Positions 25,995-34,652 of a DNA stretch of 64,000 nt are shown here, one piece after another. The stretch spans positions 1 to 64,000 of the forward strand of contig NZ_JAAVSY010000010.1 in NCBI RefSeq assembly GCF_012102745.1. Direction: 5' to 3'. The position numbers were made by a program, and so were the translations under genes. The notes under the pieces are model-generated. The model had not been told where the DNA came from. It was given only the letters and a program-made list of their open reading frames with translations, and did no database searches. Source of the stretch: Haematospirillum sp. H4485 (GTDB lineage: Bacteria > Pseudomonadota > Alphaproteobacteria > Rhodospirillales > Rhodospirillaceae). Within the stretch, counting starts at the first letter, position 1; each line of letters opens with the position of its first letter.

Positions 25995-27340
25995 TGTTGC
26001 TGATTGGCTTGGCGTACAGCAGCCTGTTGTTGTACGCGGCCTGCGGTGAAGGACACCGTTTCAGTGCAGCGTTGACAGGCTTGGCCATCAATTATGGTTT
26101 GCGTCGTCTTCTGTTTCTTGACCCGTGGCTGGGGCAGAGCGAGCTGGCTTGGTATGTTCTGATTGTAGTAGCGGATGCCTTTATTGTGCTTGTGTTCTTT
26201 CTGGGAACGGTGAGCGGCAGATCTGTTCCCGCAGATTGCGTAACAGATTATTTGGTCTTTGCCCTTCTTGCCTTGACCTTGGGGCTTGCTCTGCTGGATC
26301 CCCGCGTCCCATGGATGGTGCGTTTTGCGCACTGGAAAGAAGAGTACGGTTGTCTGATTTTTTATTTTCTGGTCCGGCAGTGTGGACCAGCAGCCGGAAC
26401 ACGTTACGGCTTGCCCCTGTTTCTGGTCATTGCGGGGCTTGTTTGGGGGGGCATTCAGATGATGGACGGGCCGGGTATGCTGGATCTGGCCTGGATTGAA
26501 TCCGGACGGTCCGTTCTGGCTCGTGGTGGTGCCGTTGGCGTGACGGGCGCTCATGGCCTGGGGAATCTGGAAGCCGGGTGGTTACGCCCGTATGCCTTTT
26601 TTGGCAATGGAACGGATATGGGCGTCTTTATGGCATTTTCTTGGGTTTTATGTCGCCCCCGTCCCGGCGGGGTGGTTGAGATTCTGGCACGCACAGGGTT
26701 GGCTGCTTTGTGTGCGGCCGGTACGGTTCTCACCATGGTGCGCTTTACATGGGTTGTGCTGGCTGGTGCCATGCTGGGCAGTATTCTGGGGCGGTTACGA
26801 TCTGTCCTGGTTCGTGTACTGGTGCTGCTGCTGATCGGGATGGTATCTGTTCCCGGTCTTGAGGCTATGCAGGCTGTTGCGTTCCGGTGGGAACATACCC
26901 ACAGCCTTGTGGGCCGGATCTTTGTAACGGGAACCTATCTGCAGCGTTGGCATGCGCAGGTGGCTTGGCTTGAGCATGTGCTCCATAATCCGGGTGTCCT
27001 CCTTGTTGGGTACGGGTTTGGAGCCAGCGGCTCTGCCATGACCAAGTTCGCCCCGGAACAGAGTCCGCATGCGGGAGAGGTCTACCATCACAGCCGGGCC
27101 ATGGATCTTGTCGAAGACGGAGGAATGGCCCTGCTGGTTCTGGTGATGGCTATATTGGTATCAGCCAGTCGTGGCAAGGGGCGTGATGCCTTGGGGCAGG
27201 GCATGGTGTCCTTTGCCTGGTCGCTGATGCTTGCATCTGTGTTCCTGGGGGGTAAATCTGTTGTGTTGGCAGCCTTGTTCTGGAGTGCGCTGGGTTTGGC
27301 GGTCAACCGGCGGCGCTGCACGATTATGCCATGCGTCTGA
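25979..27340 (+). CDS. Wzy/O-antigen ligase-like membrane protein 2
   Basis: A polytopic protein of about 453 residues with ten or more hydrophobic segments. The central region LRPYAFFGNGTDMGVF followed by LTMVRFTWVVLAGAMLG resembles the ligase/polymerase class (small residues and an arginine before a helix). A long periplasmic loop with GYGFGASGS and HHSRAMDLVEDGG corresponds to the loop holding the key histidine. It differs from the protein at 20663-22006, so one may polymerise and the other ligate or extend. The ATG at 25979 lies inside the preceding gene; the longer frame from 25904 is unlikely. Confidence 0.72.
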   Translation: MAMAIVLLIGLAYSSLLLYAACGEGHRFSAALTGLAINYGLRRLLFLDPWLGQSELAWYVLIVVADAFIVLVFFLGTVSGRSVPADCVTDYLVFALLALTLGLALLDPRVPWMVRFAHWKEEYGCLIFYFLVRQCGPAAGTRYGLPLFLVIAGLVWGGIQMMDGPGMLDLAWIESGRSVLARGGAVGVTGAHGLGNLEAGWLRPYAFFGNGTDMGVFMAFSWVLCRPRPGGVVEILARTGLAALCAAGTVLTMVRFTWVVLAGAMLGSILGRLRSVLVRVLVLLLIGMVSVPGLEAMQAVAFRWEHTHSLVGRIFVTGTYLQRWHAQVAWLEHVLHNPGVLLVGYGFGASGSAMTKFAPEQSPHAGEVYHHSRAMDLVEDGGMALLVLVMAILVSASRGKGRDALGQGMVSFAWSLMLASVFLGGKSVVLAALFWSALGLAVNRRRCTIMPCV

Positions 27341-28434
27341 TGTTGGTTACGCAATCCCTGCGCCCCTTTGGATCTGGGCAGGATGTCGCTGTCTGGCGCT
27401 TGGTGCGGGCTTTGGCGTCACATCCAGCAGTACGCCTGACGGTTGTCACGGCTGTTGCCGACAAGACCACCCTGCCGCCGGGAATACGCTTGATTCGTTT
27501 ACCCACTCTTCCGGTCTGGCATGGATCCTTACGATTTCTGACTTTCTTGCTTGTCTGGTGGATGGCCCGTCGCTGGCTGCGGCGGGGAATGGACTATGTC
27601 CTGCTCGACAGTCCCCTGTACGGCGGGGGAGATGCTGCTCTGGTCCATTTTCTGTCATCAAGCTGGTATCCACGTCTTGCTGTCATTTCTGGTCTTGCCG
27701 GATGTGTCCGCTATTCTCACGAGCGGTGGCGCCACTGGATCGCCATGACGCTGGAGCATTTTGTCCTTCACCCGTCCCGGGCTGTCTTTCTGTTCCCTGT
27801 GTCTACATCCTTGGCCCTTGATCTAGTCCGGAAGCACGGCATATCTCCGGACCGGATACACGTTGTGCCGAATGCATCGGATCCGTATTGCTTTGTTCCC
27901 GCAATATCTCCTCCCAAGGGATCAACACGCATTCTGTTTGTCGGTGGAGCTTGGCATCGCAAGCGTCTTGACCTCGCCATTATGGCTATCGTTCCGTTGG
28001 CAAATGATGTGGTTCTGGATGTTGTCGGGGCAGGTCCTGTATCGCGCTGGATGGCTTTCGCTGAACGTGCTGGTGTTGGGCATCGTGTTATTTTTCACGG
28101 ATTACAGCGCGATGTTGTTCCGTTTTACCAGCAGGCTTCGGTTGTGCTGATCCCGTCGGATTATGAAACTGATGGCCTGGTTGGCTGGGAAGCCCTGTGC
28201 TGCGCAGTTCCCGTGGTGGCAACACCATCCGCTGCGGTTGGTGGTTGGCTTGTGAATGGCGTAACAGGAATAGTGGCAGAAACCGTTCCCGATATGACCC
28301 GTGCCGTGCAGCAGCTTCTTGCCAATCCGGATCGTTGTCGCCGTATGGGCCGCGTCGGGCGCTGGTTGGCTTGTCGTCGGGCACCGGATCGCGTTGTTAC
28401 CCGTTTATTAGCCAGGATCAGGCTACACACGTGA
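27331..28434 (+). CDS. Glycosyltransferase family 4 (EPS locus)
   Basis: A GT-B fold glycosyltransferase of 367 residues. The C-terminal nucleotide-sugar domain has RILFVGGAWHRKRLDLAI near residue 195, VIFHGLQRDVVPFYQQASVVLIPSDYETDGLVGWEAL near 250-290 (EX7E-like region) and GVTGIVAE near 310. It would add one sugar to the growing repeat unit at the cytoplasmic face. The start overlaps the end of the preceding gene by 10 bp and the end overlaps the GT9 start by 4 bp. Confidence 0.87.
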   Translation: MRLMLVTQSLRPFGSGQDVAVWRLVRALASHPAVRLTVVTAVADKTTLPPGIRLIRLPTLPVWHGSLRFLTFLLVWWMARRWLRRGMDYVLLDSPLYGGGDAALVHFLSSSWYPRLAVISGLAGCVRYSHERWRHWIAMTLEHFVLHPSRAVFLFPVSTSLALDLVRKHGISPDRIHVVPNASDPYCFVPAISPPKGSTRILFVGGAWHRKRLDLAIMAIVPLANDVVLDVVGAGPVSRWMAFAERAGVGHRVIFHGLQRDVVPFYQQASVVLIPSDYETDGLVGWEALCCAVPVVATPSAAVGGWLVNGVTGIVAETVPDMTRAVQQLLANPDRCRRMGRVGRWLACRRAPDRVVTRLLARIRLHT

Positions 28435-29378
28435 CACGTGTTCTAATTGCACGGGTTGGGGGTATGGGGGACAGCTTGGCCTTGTTGCCTGTTCTTCTGG
28501 CCTTGAAGAAAGATCGTCCGGATCTGGATATAACCGTCTTGTTATCGCCTATTGGAGAAACTGTCCTGAATCCGGTACTGGATCGTGTGCGCGTTGTCAC
28601 CGTGCCACGGGCTTCCCTGTCCGGCATAGCGGGTTTGCGTTGTCTTCCCGCACTGGTGAAGCAGGTTGGGCGTCAGGATAAAGCGTTGTTGTCGTATGAT
28701 GAAACAGCGGCGGTTCATGGTGTTGCGGCATGCGTTTCTCCATGCCGTATCGGCTTTGATTCTGGCATCAGCCGGGGAGAATACCTGCTGACACATCGCT
28801 TGCCATTTGATCCGCACCGCCCTGTTTATGACATGCTGTATGACCTGGCCCGTTTCATGGGGGGCGTGTGCCCTGTTATGCGTTTGGCCCGTTTGCCCGG
28901 ACGTGTGGAGGGTACTACTGCCTATGGGGAGCTTCATGTACGAGCCGCCACGTCCTTGCAGGAATGGGATGGCATGCATCAGCTTGCCCCGTATCTGGAA
29001 GCTGTGACGGGATTCCATTGGCTTGTCCGTCGTGGTGTTGATGACAGGCGTCCCCTTGGTGACTTTCTGGCCGGGATAGCCGGTGCCCGTGCTGTGGTCA
29101 GTGTGCACAGTGGCCCGCTGCATCTGGCATCCGCGCTGGGTGTACCGGTTGTAGGGATTGCTGGCCCGACAGCACGGGCTTGGGATCCCCCCGGTGTTCC
29201 TGTCCTGCGTCTTGGGCCAAAGTGTCAGCCCTGTGGTTTGCCTGGTGCACCGGCAAGAGTTTGTTGGCGTGGTGATCATGCCTGTTTGTCGCAGCTCTTG
29301 CCCCGCATGGTCATGAAGTCCCTGTTACCGGTTTTGCATGCACAGCTCCAAGGTACGGTGTCGCCATGCACGTTTTGA
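28431..29378 (+). CDS. Glycosyltransferase family 9 (heptosyltransferase-like)
   Basis: A GT9 protein of about 315 residues. It begins TRVLIARVGGMGDSLALLPV, the ADP-heptose-type N-terminal motif, and ends with VVSVHSGPLHLASALGVPVVGIAGPTA near residue 225, the family signature that binds the nucleotide. A cysteine-rich segment (KCQPCGLPGAPARVCW) lies near the C-terminus, as in several GT9 enzymes. The GTG at 28431 overlaps the upstream TGA; the frame is open back to 28197 but only as a shadow of the preceding gene. Confidence 0.87.
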   Translation: MTRVLIARVGGMGDSLALLPVLLALKKDRPDLDITVLLSPIGETVLNPVLDRVRVVTVPRASLSGIAGLRCLPALVKQVGRQDKALLSYDETAAVHGVAACVSPCRIGFDSGISRGEYLLTHRLPFDPHRPVYDMLYDLARFMGGVCPVMRLARLPGRVEGTTAYGELHVRAATSLQEWDGMHQLAPYLEAVTGFHWLVRRGVDDRRPLGDFLAGIAGARAVVSVHSGPLHLASALGVPVVGIAGPTARAWDPPGVPVLRLGPKCQPCGLPGAPARVCWRGDHACLSQLLPRMVMKSLLPVLHAQLQGTVSPCTF

Positions 29379-30493
29379 TGTTTCATGCCCGCTATCGCCT
29401 TGCGGGAGGCGAAGATGTTTCGGTTGAGCTTGATGCCACACGTCTGCGCTCTGCCGGTGTTCAGGTTACGCAGATGATTGCACCCGCCCTGGGGCGTTGT
29501 GGAACGGTGTGGCCCGGCGTATGGGGGCATCGTGTTGCCCGTATGCTGGAGCACGGTTCATTTGATCTGTTGCACGTCCAGAATTTCTTTCCGGCAGCGA
29601 CAACGGCCGTACACCATGCTGCTTTTCATCGTGGCATTCCCGTTGTCCAGCATCTGCGTAATGCCCGTCTGCTGTGTCCATCTGCAACATTGTGGCGGGG
29701 TGAAGGCTTGTGTGTGGCTTGTCGCGCTTCCCCTGTTCCGGGGATTTATCATGGTTGCTGGCGTAACAGCCGAATGCAGACTTTGTTGTCTGCGTGCATG
29801 GTGCGTTGGCAGCGCAAGACTTGGGACCAAGTTTCTGCTTTTGTTACGCCCTCGGCTTTTTTGCGCGACATTCTGGCCCCGGTCCTTGATCGCAGCAAAG
29901 CGGTTGTGGTGCTGAATAGTGCGCCGGATCTGGTGCCCTGTCCCCCTGCACAGCGCAGCGGAGTTGTGTATGCAGGGCGCTTGTCACCCGAGAAGGGGGT
30001 TGATGTTTTTCTTCAGGCTGTTCGGGCACTTGATCCCTCTGTCCCTGTTAGCATCTACGGGACCGGACCGATGGAGGCTGAGGTTCGGGCCTGTGACCGG
30101 ATCAAGGTCTATGGGCATGTACCGCTTGAAGACATCTATCGTGCGATGGAGAAGGCGCAGGTTGTTGTGGTTCCCTCTCTCTGGCCGGAGCCTTTCGGGC
30201 GTGCGGCACTGGAAGGCATGGCTGCCGGTGCAGCTGTTGTTGCCTCGGCTGTCGGAGGGCTGCCCGAGGTTCTTGGTCCCACAGGTTTCCTTGTTCCACC
30301 CGGGGACCCAGATGCCTTGGGCGTGGCGATTCAGATGGCCTTGGTTGAGTATGCTGCCGTCGGGACTGATGGTTATCGACGTGCGCGATCCTTGTTCACC
30401 AGTATAGATCCGTTGCTGGAGGTTTATCGGCGCTGTATTGAACAGAGTTCCAGCAAGGCCAGCCAGCTGAACCGCGGGACAGTTTTGACATAG
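29366..30493 (+). CDS. Glycosyltransferase family 4 (EPS locus, second)
   Basis: A GT4 enzyme of 375 residues. The N-terminal domain has YRLAGGEDVSVELDATRLRS, the glycine-rich acceptor loop, and QHLRNARLLCPSATLWR with a cysteine cluster (LCPSA...CVACRASP) often seen in this subgroup. The C-terminal domain has VYAGRLSPEKGVDVFLQA near residue 195 and VVPSLWPEPFGRAALEGMA near 265. It overlaps the GT9 gene by 13 bp. The last 70 bp overlap the convergent WecG-like gene. Confidence 0.9.
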   Translation: MHVLMFHARYRLAGGEDVSVELDATRLRSAGVQVTQMIAPALGRCGTVWPGVWGHRVARMLEHGSFDLLHVQNFFPAATTAVHHAAFHRGIPVVQHLRNARLLCPSATLWRGEGLCVACRASPVPGIYHGCWRNSRMQTLLSACMVRWQRKTWDQVSAFVTPSAFLRDILAPVLDRSKAVVVLNSAPDLVPCPPAQRSGVVYAGRLSPEKGVDVFLQAVRALDPSVPVSIYGTGPMEAEVRACDRIKVYGHVPLEDIYRAMEKAQVVVVPSLWPEPFGRAALEGMAAGAAVVASAVGGLPEVLGPTGFLVPPGDPDALGVAIQMALVEYAAVGTDGYRRARSLFTSIDPLLEVYRRCIEQSSSKASQLNRGTVLT

Positions 30494-31185
30494 CGGGGTA
30501 TCAGGCGTCTTGGTTCCATGGCCATCCGCCACAGCCATTCCAGCCCGAGTGGGTGTAAAAAGCGCGGTGCTTGGCGTACTGTGCCAGCCAGAAAATTGAA
30601 TGCGGCACCAACCCCCAGGATCACCTTCGCATTCAGGTAAGGGTGATGGGCTGCAATCCATATGTCCTGTTTGGGCGTTCCCAGGCCAACCCACAACAGG
30701 TCGGCATTCATGGCATTCAGCTTTTGGATCAGCCCGAAATCCAAGCGTGACCCATCCGTAATATCCGGTGTCAGCATGCCGGCGACAGACAGGTTCGGGA
30801 AGGATGTGGCAAGCTTTTCCGCAACGCCCGGTGCTCCACCCAGAAAAGCATGTCTGAGCGGGGTCTGTGTTTTAAGAGAACACAGAATGTGCATGATATC
30901 CGGTCCATAGGCGCGCTGGGCGGAGGCATATCCCCGTGCGCGGGCGATCCAGACCAAGGGCATGCCATCGGGCAGGACCAGATCGGCCGCGTGCTCCAGT
31001 TGGCGTATGTCTTGTATGTCCCGCCCGGCAAGCAGGCTGTGTGCATCTCTGAACAGGACAAGAGCCGGATATTCTTGTTTGCCTTGTGCCCAGAGCACGA
31101 TCTGCCGTGCGGCCTGATGCGGAGAGAGAAGTGACAGGGGGCACCCCAGAATGGACAGCTGTGTCCGTGGTGTGGAAACCGGCAT
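30424..31185 (-). CDS. WecG/TagA/CpsF family glycosyltransferase (GT26)
   Basis: A GT26 enzyme that typically transfers ManNAc(A) or a related sugar to a polyprenyl-linked first sugar. LFRDAHSLLAG near residue 45 (the family usually has an asparagine here), VLPDGMPLVWIAR near 70, HAFLGGAPGVAEKLA near 110, NADLLWVGLGTPKQDIWIA near 160 and GVGAAFNFLAGTVRQAPRFL near 190 are signature segments. The ATG at 31185 is my choice (253 aa); the frame extends to a TTG at 31260. It closes the exopolysaccharide locus from the opposite strand, tail-to-tail with the GT4 gene. Confidence 0.9.
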   Translation of the reverse strand: MPVSTPRTQLSILGCPLSLLSPHQAARQIVLWAQGKQEYPALVLFRDAHSLLAGRDIQDIRQLEHAADLVLPDGMPLVWIARARGYASAQRAYGPDIMHILCSLKTQTPLRHAFLGGAPGVAEKLATSFPNLSVAGMLTPDITDGSRLDFGLIQKLNAMNADLLWVGLGTPKQDIWIAAHHPYLNAKVILGVGAAFNFLAGTVRQAPRFLHPLGLEWLWRMAMEPRRLIPRYVKTVPRFSWLALLELCSIQRR

Positions 31186-31337
31186 AGGCAGCACGGCATG
31201 ACTCTTGTTGAATTGTCTCGGAAACACGATACTGCGCAGATTATATTGATCCGGCAACAATTTTGCCCGACTGTAGTAGTGTTTCTGTTTCAGGGCATGA
31301 GATACAGATACCCGGAGCGGAGCGGGCAGGAGGTGTC

Positions 31338-34022
31338 ATGACCGATAATGTGCAATCGGACGAGCGCGAGGCAGGAGAGATCTGTGTTGATCCGGTCCAG
31401 CCGCGGATCGTGCACTTCAAGCTTCAGGCTCCGCATCCCGGTGCGCCTTCTTCCGGGCAAGGTCAGGGTATGGATGGAGCGGGTACCGCAGATGCGCAGT
31501 CCGTTGGTGGCAGTGTGGATGCACCAACGCCTGTTCGTCCGGCTCTCCTGCCTGATACCGGTTCTGCCCCTGAATTGTCTGCAGCGTCTGCCCTGTTATC
31601 CGATGAGCCGGAATCCCCGTTTGCTATACGGTTTGCCACCCTGATCAGTCTGGTGTGGACATCGGTTGGGGCTTGGTGGGGCAGTGGTGTTTTCGGTCCC
31701 GTTCCGGATCTGGGGCGTTTGCCGCCAATTGAGGTGGCGGCCTTGTCGGCTGTTTATGTTCTGCCTTTGATGTTTTTGTGGCTTCTGGTCGCTTTCTTCC
31801 GGCGTGGTGCGCAGATCCACCGCGAGGCACAGGTTCTGCGTGCCCAGTTGGCCTTGCTGACGTACCCGGCAGACCATGCGAAGAACCAGGTTGCGACGGT
31901 GGCCGGTGCTTTACGGGCGCAGGCCATAGAGTTGTCGGAAGCAACCTATGCCGCAGCAAGCCAGGCTTCTGTCCTGCGCGATATCCTGGGGCGCGAAACG
32001 CGCGAGCTGGCGCATATGATCCAGGACGTTGATACCCGAACAACTCCGGCGCTGGAGCGCGCAGCCAGCCAGGTCCGCCAAGTTTCGGAGCTGGTGGAGA
32101 AGGTCCGGGACGTCACGGCCACTCTGGATTCCTCCCTGTCACATCACTACGCGAGTTTGACTGAAGCTGCCCGCCAGGCCGACACCTCGGCGGAGGGATT
32201 GGCAGCGTCACTGGGGCGTCAGTGTGAGCAGTTGGCCGTTCTTGGTACAGATCTGGCCGAGCGCAACCGGGTTGTTGATGATCTGGTAACGCGTCAGGAT
32301 GCGTTACTGGCTTCTGCCAAGGTCTCTGCAGATACCTTCAATCACGCTGCAACCACTCTGATGGTGGGTGCCGCCAAGGCAACGCACGGCCTGACCAAGC
32401 GGGCAGAGGCAATTGACAACGTTATCCTGACCATGACGGAGCGGGCGCGTTCCCTGGCTGACGCCACCGCTGTCGTAATACAGCAGATGAATGAGCTGGG
32501 TGATGGTGTGGACCGCAGGGCGGATGTCCTGCACAATCGCCAGCAGGACATTACCCGCAGTGCACATGCCGCTGCTCAGGAACTTGATGCAGCGGCTGCT
32601 ACGGCGATTGGCGATTTCAATGCATTCCGTGATGTGACAACGGATGCTCTGGAGGGAGCCCACGCCGCTGCGGCGGCCATTCGTGATACGGCAGCTCATG
32701 CAGAAGGCGTGCGTCGCCTTTTGCATAACCAGGCCAAGGGATTGGAGGATGCCGCCCGTCGTATGGGAGAAGAGGTCCGCAATACGGGTGTAGCCTGTGA
32801 CGAGCAGGGGCAGATGGTATCGCAGGCAACGGATCGGGCAACAGAGCGGATTCGTCACTTGGCTGATCTTCTCAGTCGCAGTGCTGTTGATATTACCCGG
32901 ACAACAGCGCGTTCGGTTGTCGAGATCGAGACTGTGACCGAATCCATGAAGCAAAGTGGCGGCGCGGCCATAGATGCCTCGCGGGAAATCCAGGAAGCGA
33001 CGCGTGCCGTTGCAGCTGAGTCTGATCATGCTGTCAGCCGTGTTCGGGCTGCGACCGATGGTATGGCAAGCGGGGTCAGTGCCCTTGCTGCTGCCGGGCA
33101 GGCATTTGGTGATGAAGCTGCCCGGATTGGCGAGGCTGCGAATGCCACAATTGTGACCATTCGCACGCTTGCTGCTGACTTGTCTGCTGAAACCCGCCGG
33201 TTTGGCGAGACGGCGGATGGTGCCCTGTTGCGTGCTGATGCCGTTCGTGGTGCCTTGGCTGCGGCCTTGGCCAGTTTTGAGGCCACCATCGATGGTGGTG
33301 TTGAAAGGGTGGAAACGGCTGGTGTTCGTCTGACCAGCGGAGCGAATGACTTTGCTGTCTCTGCCCGCACAACGATGGAGACCCTGAACGGAGCCGGGGG
33401 TACGTTACGGGCGCAGGTTGATGCCTTGAGCCGTGCAACCGATGAGGCGGCGGACAGGTTGCAGGGTGTCACCCGCTCACTGGGGGAGAGCGGTGATATT
33501 GTTGCCCGGATCAGCGCTACGGTGACTGAAAAAGCAAGTCGGGCCGGTGATGAGTTTGCGCGACGCGCAAGTGCGCTGGCCGCTGCAGCCGAGGAGGCCA
33601 AGGAGCGCGCCAGCGAGTTGATGGTTGTGCGTCAGGATGTTGATGTTCAGCGATTCCTGACCGAGACATCGTATGTGATTGAGCGCCTTCAGGCTACGGC
33701 GGTGGACATTACACGACTGTTTACGCCATCGGTGGAAGAAGATCTGTGGAAGCGTTTTTACAAGGGCGAGCAGAACGTTTTCCTCCACCATGCTGCCCGC
33801 ACGATTACGCGTTCACAGGTTCAGGCCATCAAAAAGCTGTACTCCGAGAACCGCGAGTTTCGTCAATACGCATCCCGTTATGTCACCGAGTTTGAGTCTC
33901 TTCTGAAGGGGGCAAGAAGTAATGATCGTGGTGATGTGCTGACGGCTGTCTTCACCAGTTCCGATATGGGGCGTCTTTATATCGTGCTGGCGCGTGCGAT
34001 TGGTCGTATAGGTGGGGATTGA
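31338..34022 (+). CDS. Large membrane-anchored coiled-coil protein
   Basis: A protein of 894 residues from the ATG at 31338, which has a near-perfect AGGAGGT six bases upstream. A polar, proline-rich N-terminus (about 100 residues) is followed by two hydrophobic segments near residues 105-125 and 140-160. About 620 residues of alanine-rich heptad-like helix follow, similar to apolipoprotein or methyl-accepting coiled coils, and a compact C-terminal domain (about residues 790-894, ending VLARAIGRIGGD). Related proteins occur in Rhodospirillales as uncharacterised kinesin-like or apolipoprotein-like proteins. A structural, polarity or envelope role is possible but unproven. A terminator follows directly. 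Confidence 0.8.
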   Translation: MTDNVQSDEREAGEICVDPVQPRIVHFKLQAPHPGAPSSGQGQGMDGAGTADAQSVGGSVDAPTPVRPALLPDTGSAPELSAASALLSDEPESPFAIRFATLISLVWTSVGAWWGSGVFGPVPDLGRLPPIEVAALSAVYVLPLMFLWLLVAFFRRGAQIHREAQVLRAQLALLTYPADHAKNQVATVAGALRAQAIELSEATYAAASQASVLRDILGRETRELAHMIQDVDTRTTPALERAASQVRQVSELVEKVRDVTATLDSSLSHHYASLTEAARQADTSAEGLAASLGRQCEQLAVLGTDLAERNRVVDDLVTRQDALLASAKVSADTFNHAATTLMVGAAKATHGLTKRAEAIDNVILTMTERARSLADATAVVIQQMNELGDGVDRRADVLHNRQQDITRSAHAAAQELDAAAATAIGDFNAFRDVTTDALEGAHAAAAAIRDTAAHAEGVRRLLHNQAKGLEDAARRMGEEVRNTGVACDEQGQMVSQATDRATERIRHLADLLSRSAVDITRTTARSVVEIETVTESMKQSGGAAIDASREIQEATRAVAAESDHAVSRVRAATDGMASGVSALAAAGQAFGDEAARIGEAANATIVTIRTLAADLSAETRRFGETADGALLRADAVRGALAAALASFEATIDGGVERVETAGVRLTSGANDFAVSARTTMETLNGAGGTLRAQVDALSRATDEAADRLQGVTRSLGESGDIVARISATVTEKASRAGDEFARRASALAAAAEEAKERASELMVVRQDVDVQRFLTETSYVIERLQATAVDITRLFTPSVEEDLWKRFYKGEQNVFLHHAARTITRSQVQAIKKLYSENREFRQYASRYVTEFESLLKGARSNDRGDVLTAVFTSSDMGRLYIVLARAIGRIGGD

Positions 34023-34031
34023 TCAAGAGTG

Positions 34032-34063
34032 AACAGGGTCTGATGGACCCTGTTTTATATTTT
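34032..34063 (+). terminator. Terminator of the coiled-coil protein gene
   Basis: A 9-bp perfect stem AACAGGGTC/GACCCTGTT with a 5-nt loop, followed by TTATATTTT on the plus strand. It begins 10 bp after the stop codon and reaches the end of argR. Confidence 0.8.
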
Positions 34064-34531
34064 GGGGATCTTCGGGCGATCAAGGTAGGGAAAGTCAGCG
34101 CACAGATGGTCCAACGTCACTTCCAAGGCTGATTTGCTCTCGATAATGATCAGAATGGTGTCATCACCGGCAATGGTCCCCAGGATTCTTGGGTGGTCGC
34201 TGTCCTTTCCTGATGAGGGCTGTACGTATTTCTGATCAAGGGCATAGGCAATGCTGTTTGCCTGTCCTGGGTGTGTGTGCAGGACGATAAGCCCAAGGGC
34301 CGAGACCTGTATGCCCTTGATGACAGGAAGGGTTCCATGAAAAACCTCAAGGCTTTTGTACTGCCCTGATACTTTTGCAATGTTCAGCTTCTTCAGCCGC
34401 CGTGAAAGGGTGGCTTGTGGAATCCTGTAGCCTCTTTTCTCCAAGATCTCCTGAATTTCACTTTGTTCATAGATGGAATGGCTTTGGATAATATTCAGAA
34501 TATGCCCATCAAGGGCGGGTTCATGCGTCAT
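34055..34531 (-). CDS. argR: Arginine repressor ArgR
   Basis: Arginine-responsive repressor of 158 residues. The winged helix N-terminal domain has the recognition helix IPQATLSRRLKKLNIAKV near residues 36-53. The C-terminal arginine-binding and hexamerisation domain has HTHPGQANSIAYALD near 100 and GTIAGDDTILIII near 130, both diagnostic. AAGGA lies eight bases before the ATG at 34531; the longer frame to 34840 has no support. It diverges from the transporter-argGH operon, whose promoter region carries a possible ARG box. ArgR is uncommon in alphaproteobacteria as far as I know, which together with the linked genes suggests acquisition. Confidence 0.93.
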   Translation of the reverse strand: MTHEPALDGHILNIIQSHSIYEQSEIQEILEKRGYRIPQATLSRRLKKLNIAKVSGQYKSLEVFHGTLPVIKGIQVSALGLIVLHTHPGQANSIAYALDQKYVQPSSGKDSDHPRILGTIAGDDTILIIIESKSALEVTLDHLCADFPYLDRPKIPKI

Positions 34532-34588
34532 GTTGCGGTCCTTTTTTGACTTTGCATTCATGTTTTTGGAATTGTAGCCGAATTGCCC

Positions 34589-34618
34589 TTGACGCCGCAA
34601 TGACCGCACTCCTATAGT
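34589..34618 (+). promoter_or_regulatory. Promoter of the transporter-argGH operon
   Basis: TTGACG (34589-34594), an 18-bp spacer and TATAGT (34613-34618), 34 bp before the GTG start of the solute-binding protein. Confidence 0.6.
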
Positions 34619-34623
34619 CATAA

Positions 34624-34641
34624 AATGAATATATAATGAGT
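34624..34641 (+). promoter_or_regulatory. Candidate ARG box (ArgR operator)
   Basis: AATGAATATATAATGAGT directly follows the -10 box at the expected transcription start. The left half TGAAT and the A/T-rich centre fit the ARG consensus TGAAT-N4-ATTCA, but the right half is poor. A further ATTCA half-site lies near 34555-34560. Repression by ArgR from here would be feasible. Confidence 0.45.
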
Positions 34642-34652
34642 GAGGCTCCGTT

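Noticed and set aside
28197-28430. N-terminal extension of the GT9 gene
   Set aside because: It overlaps the preceding glycosyltransferase in another frame; GT9 proteins begin at the motif starting at 28431.
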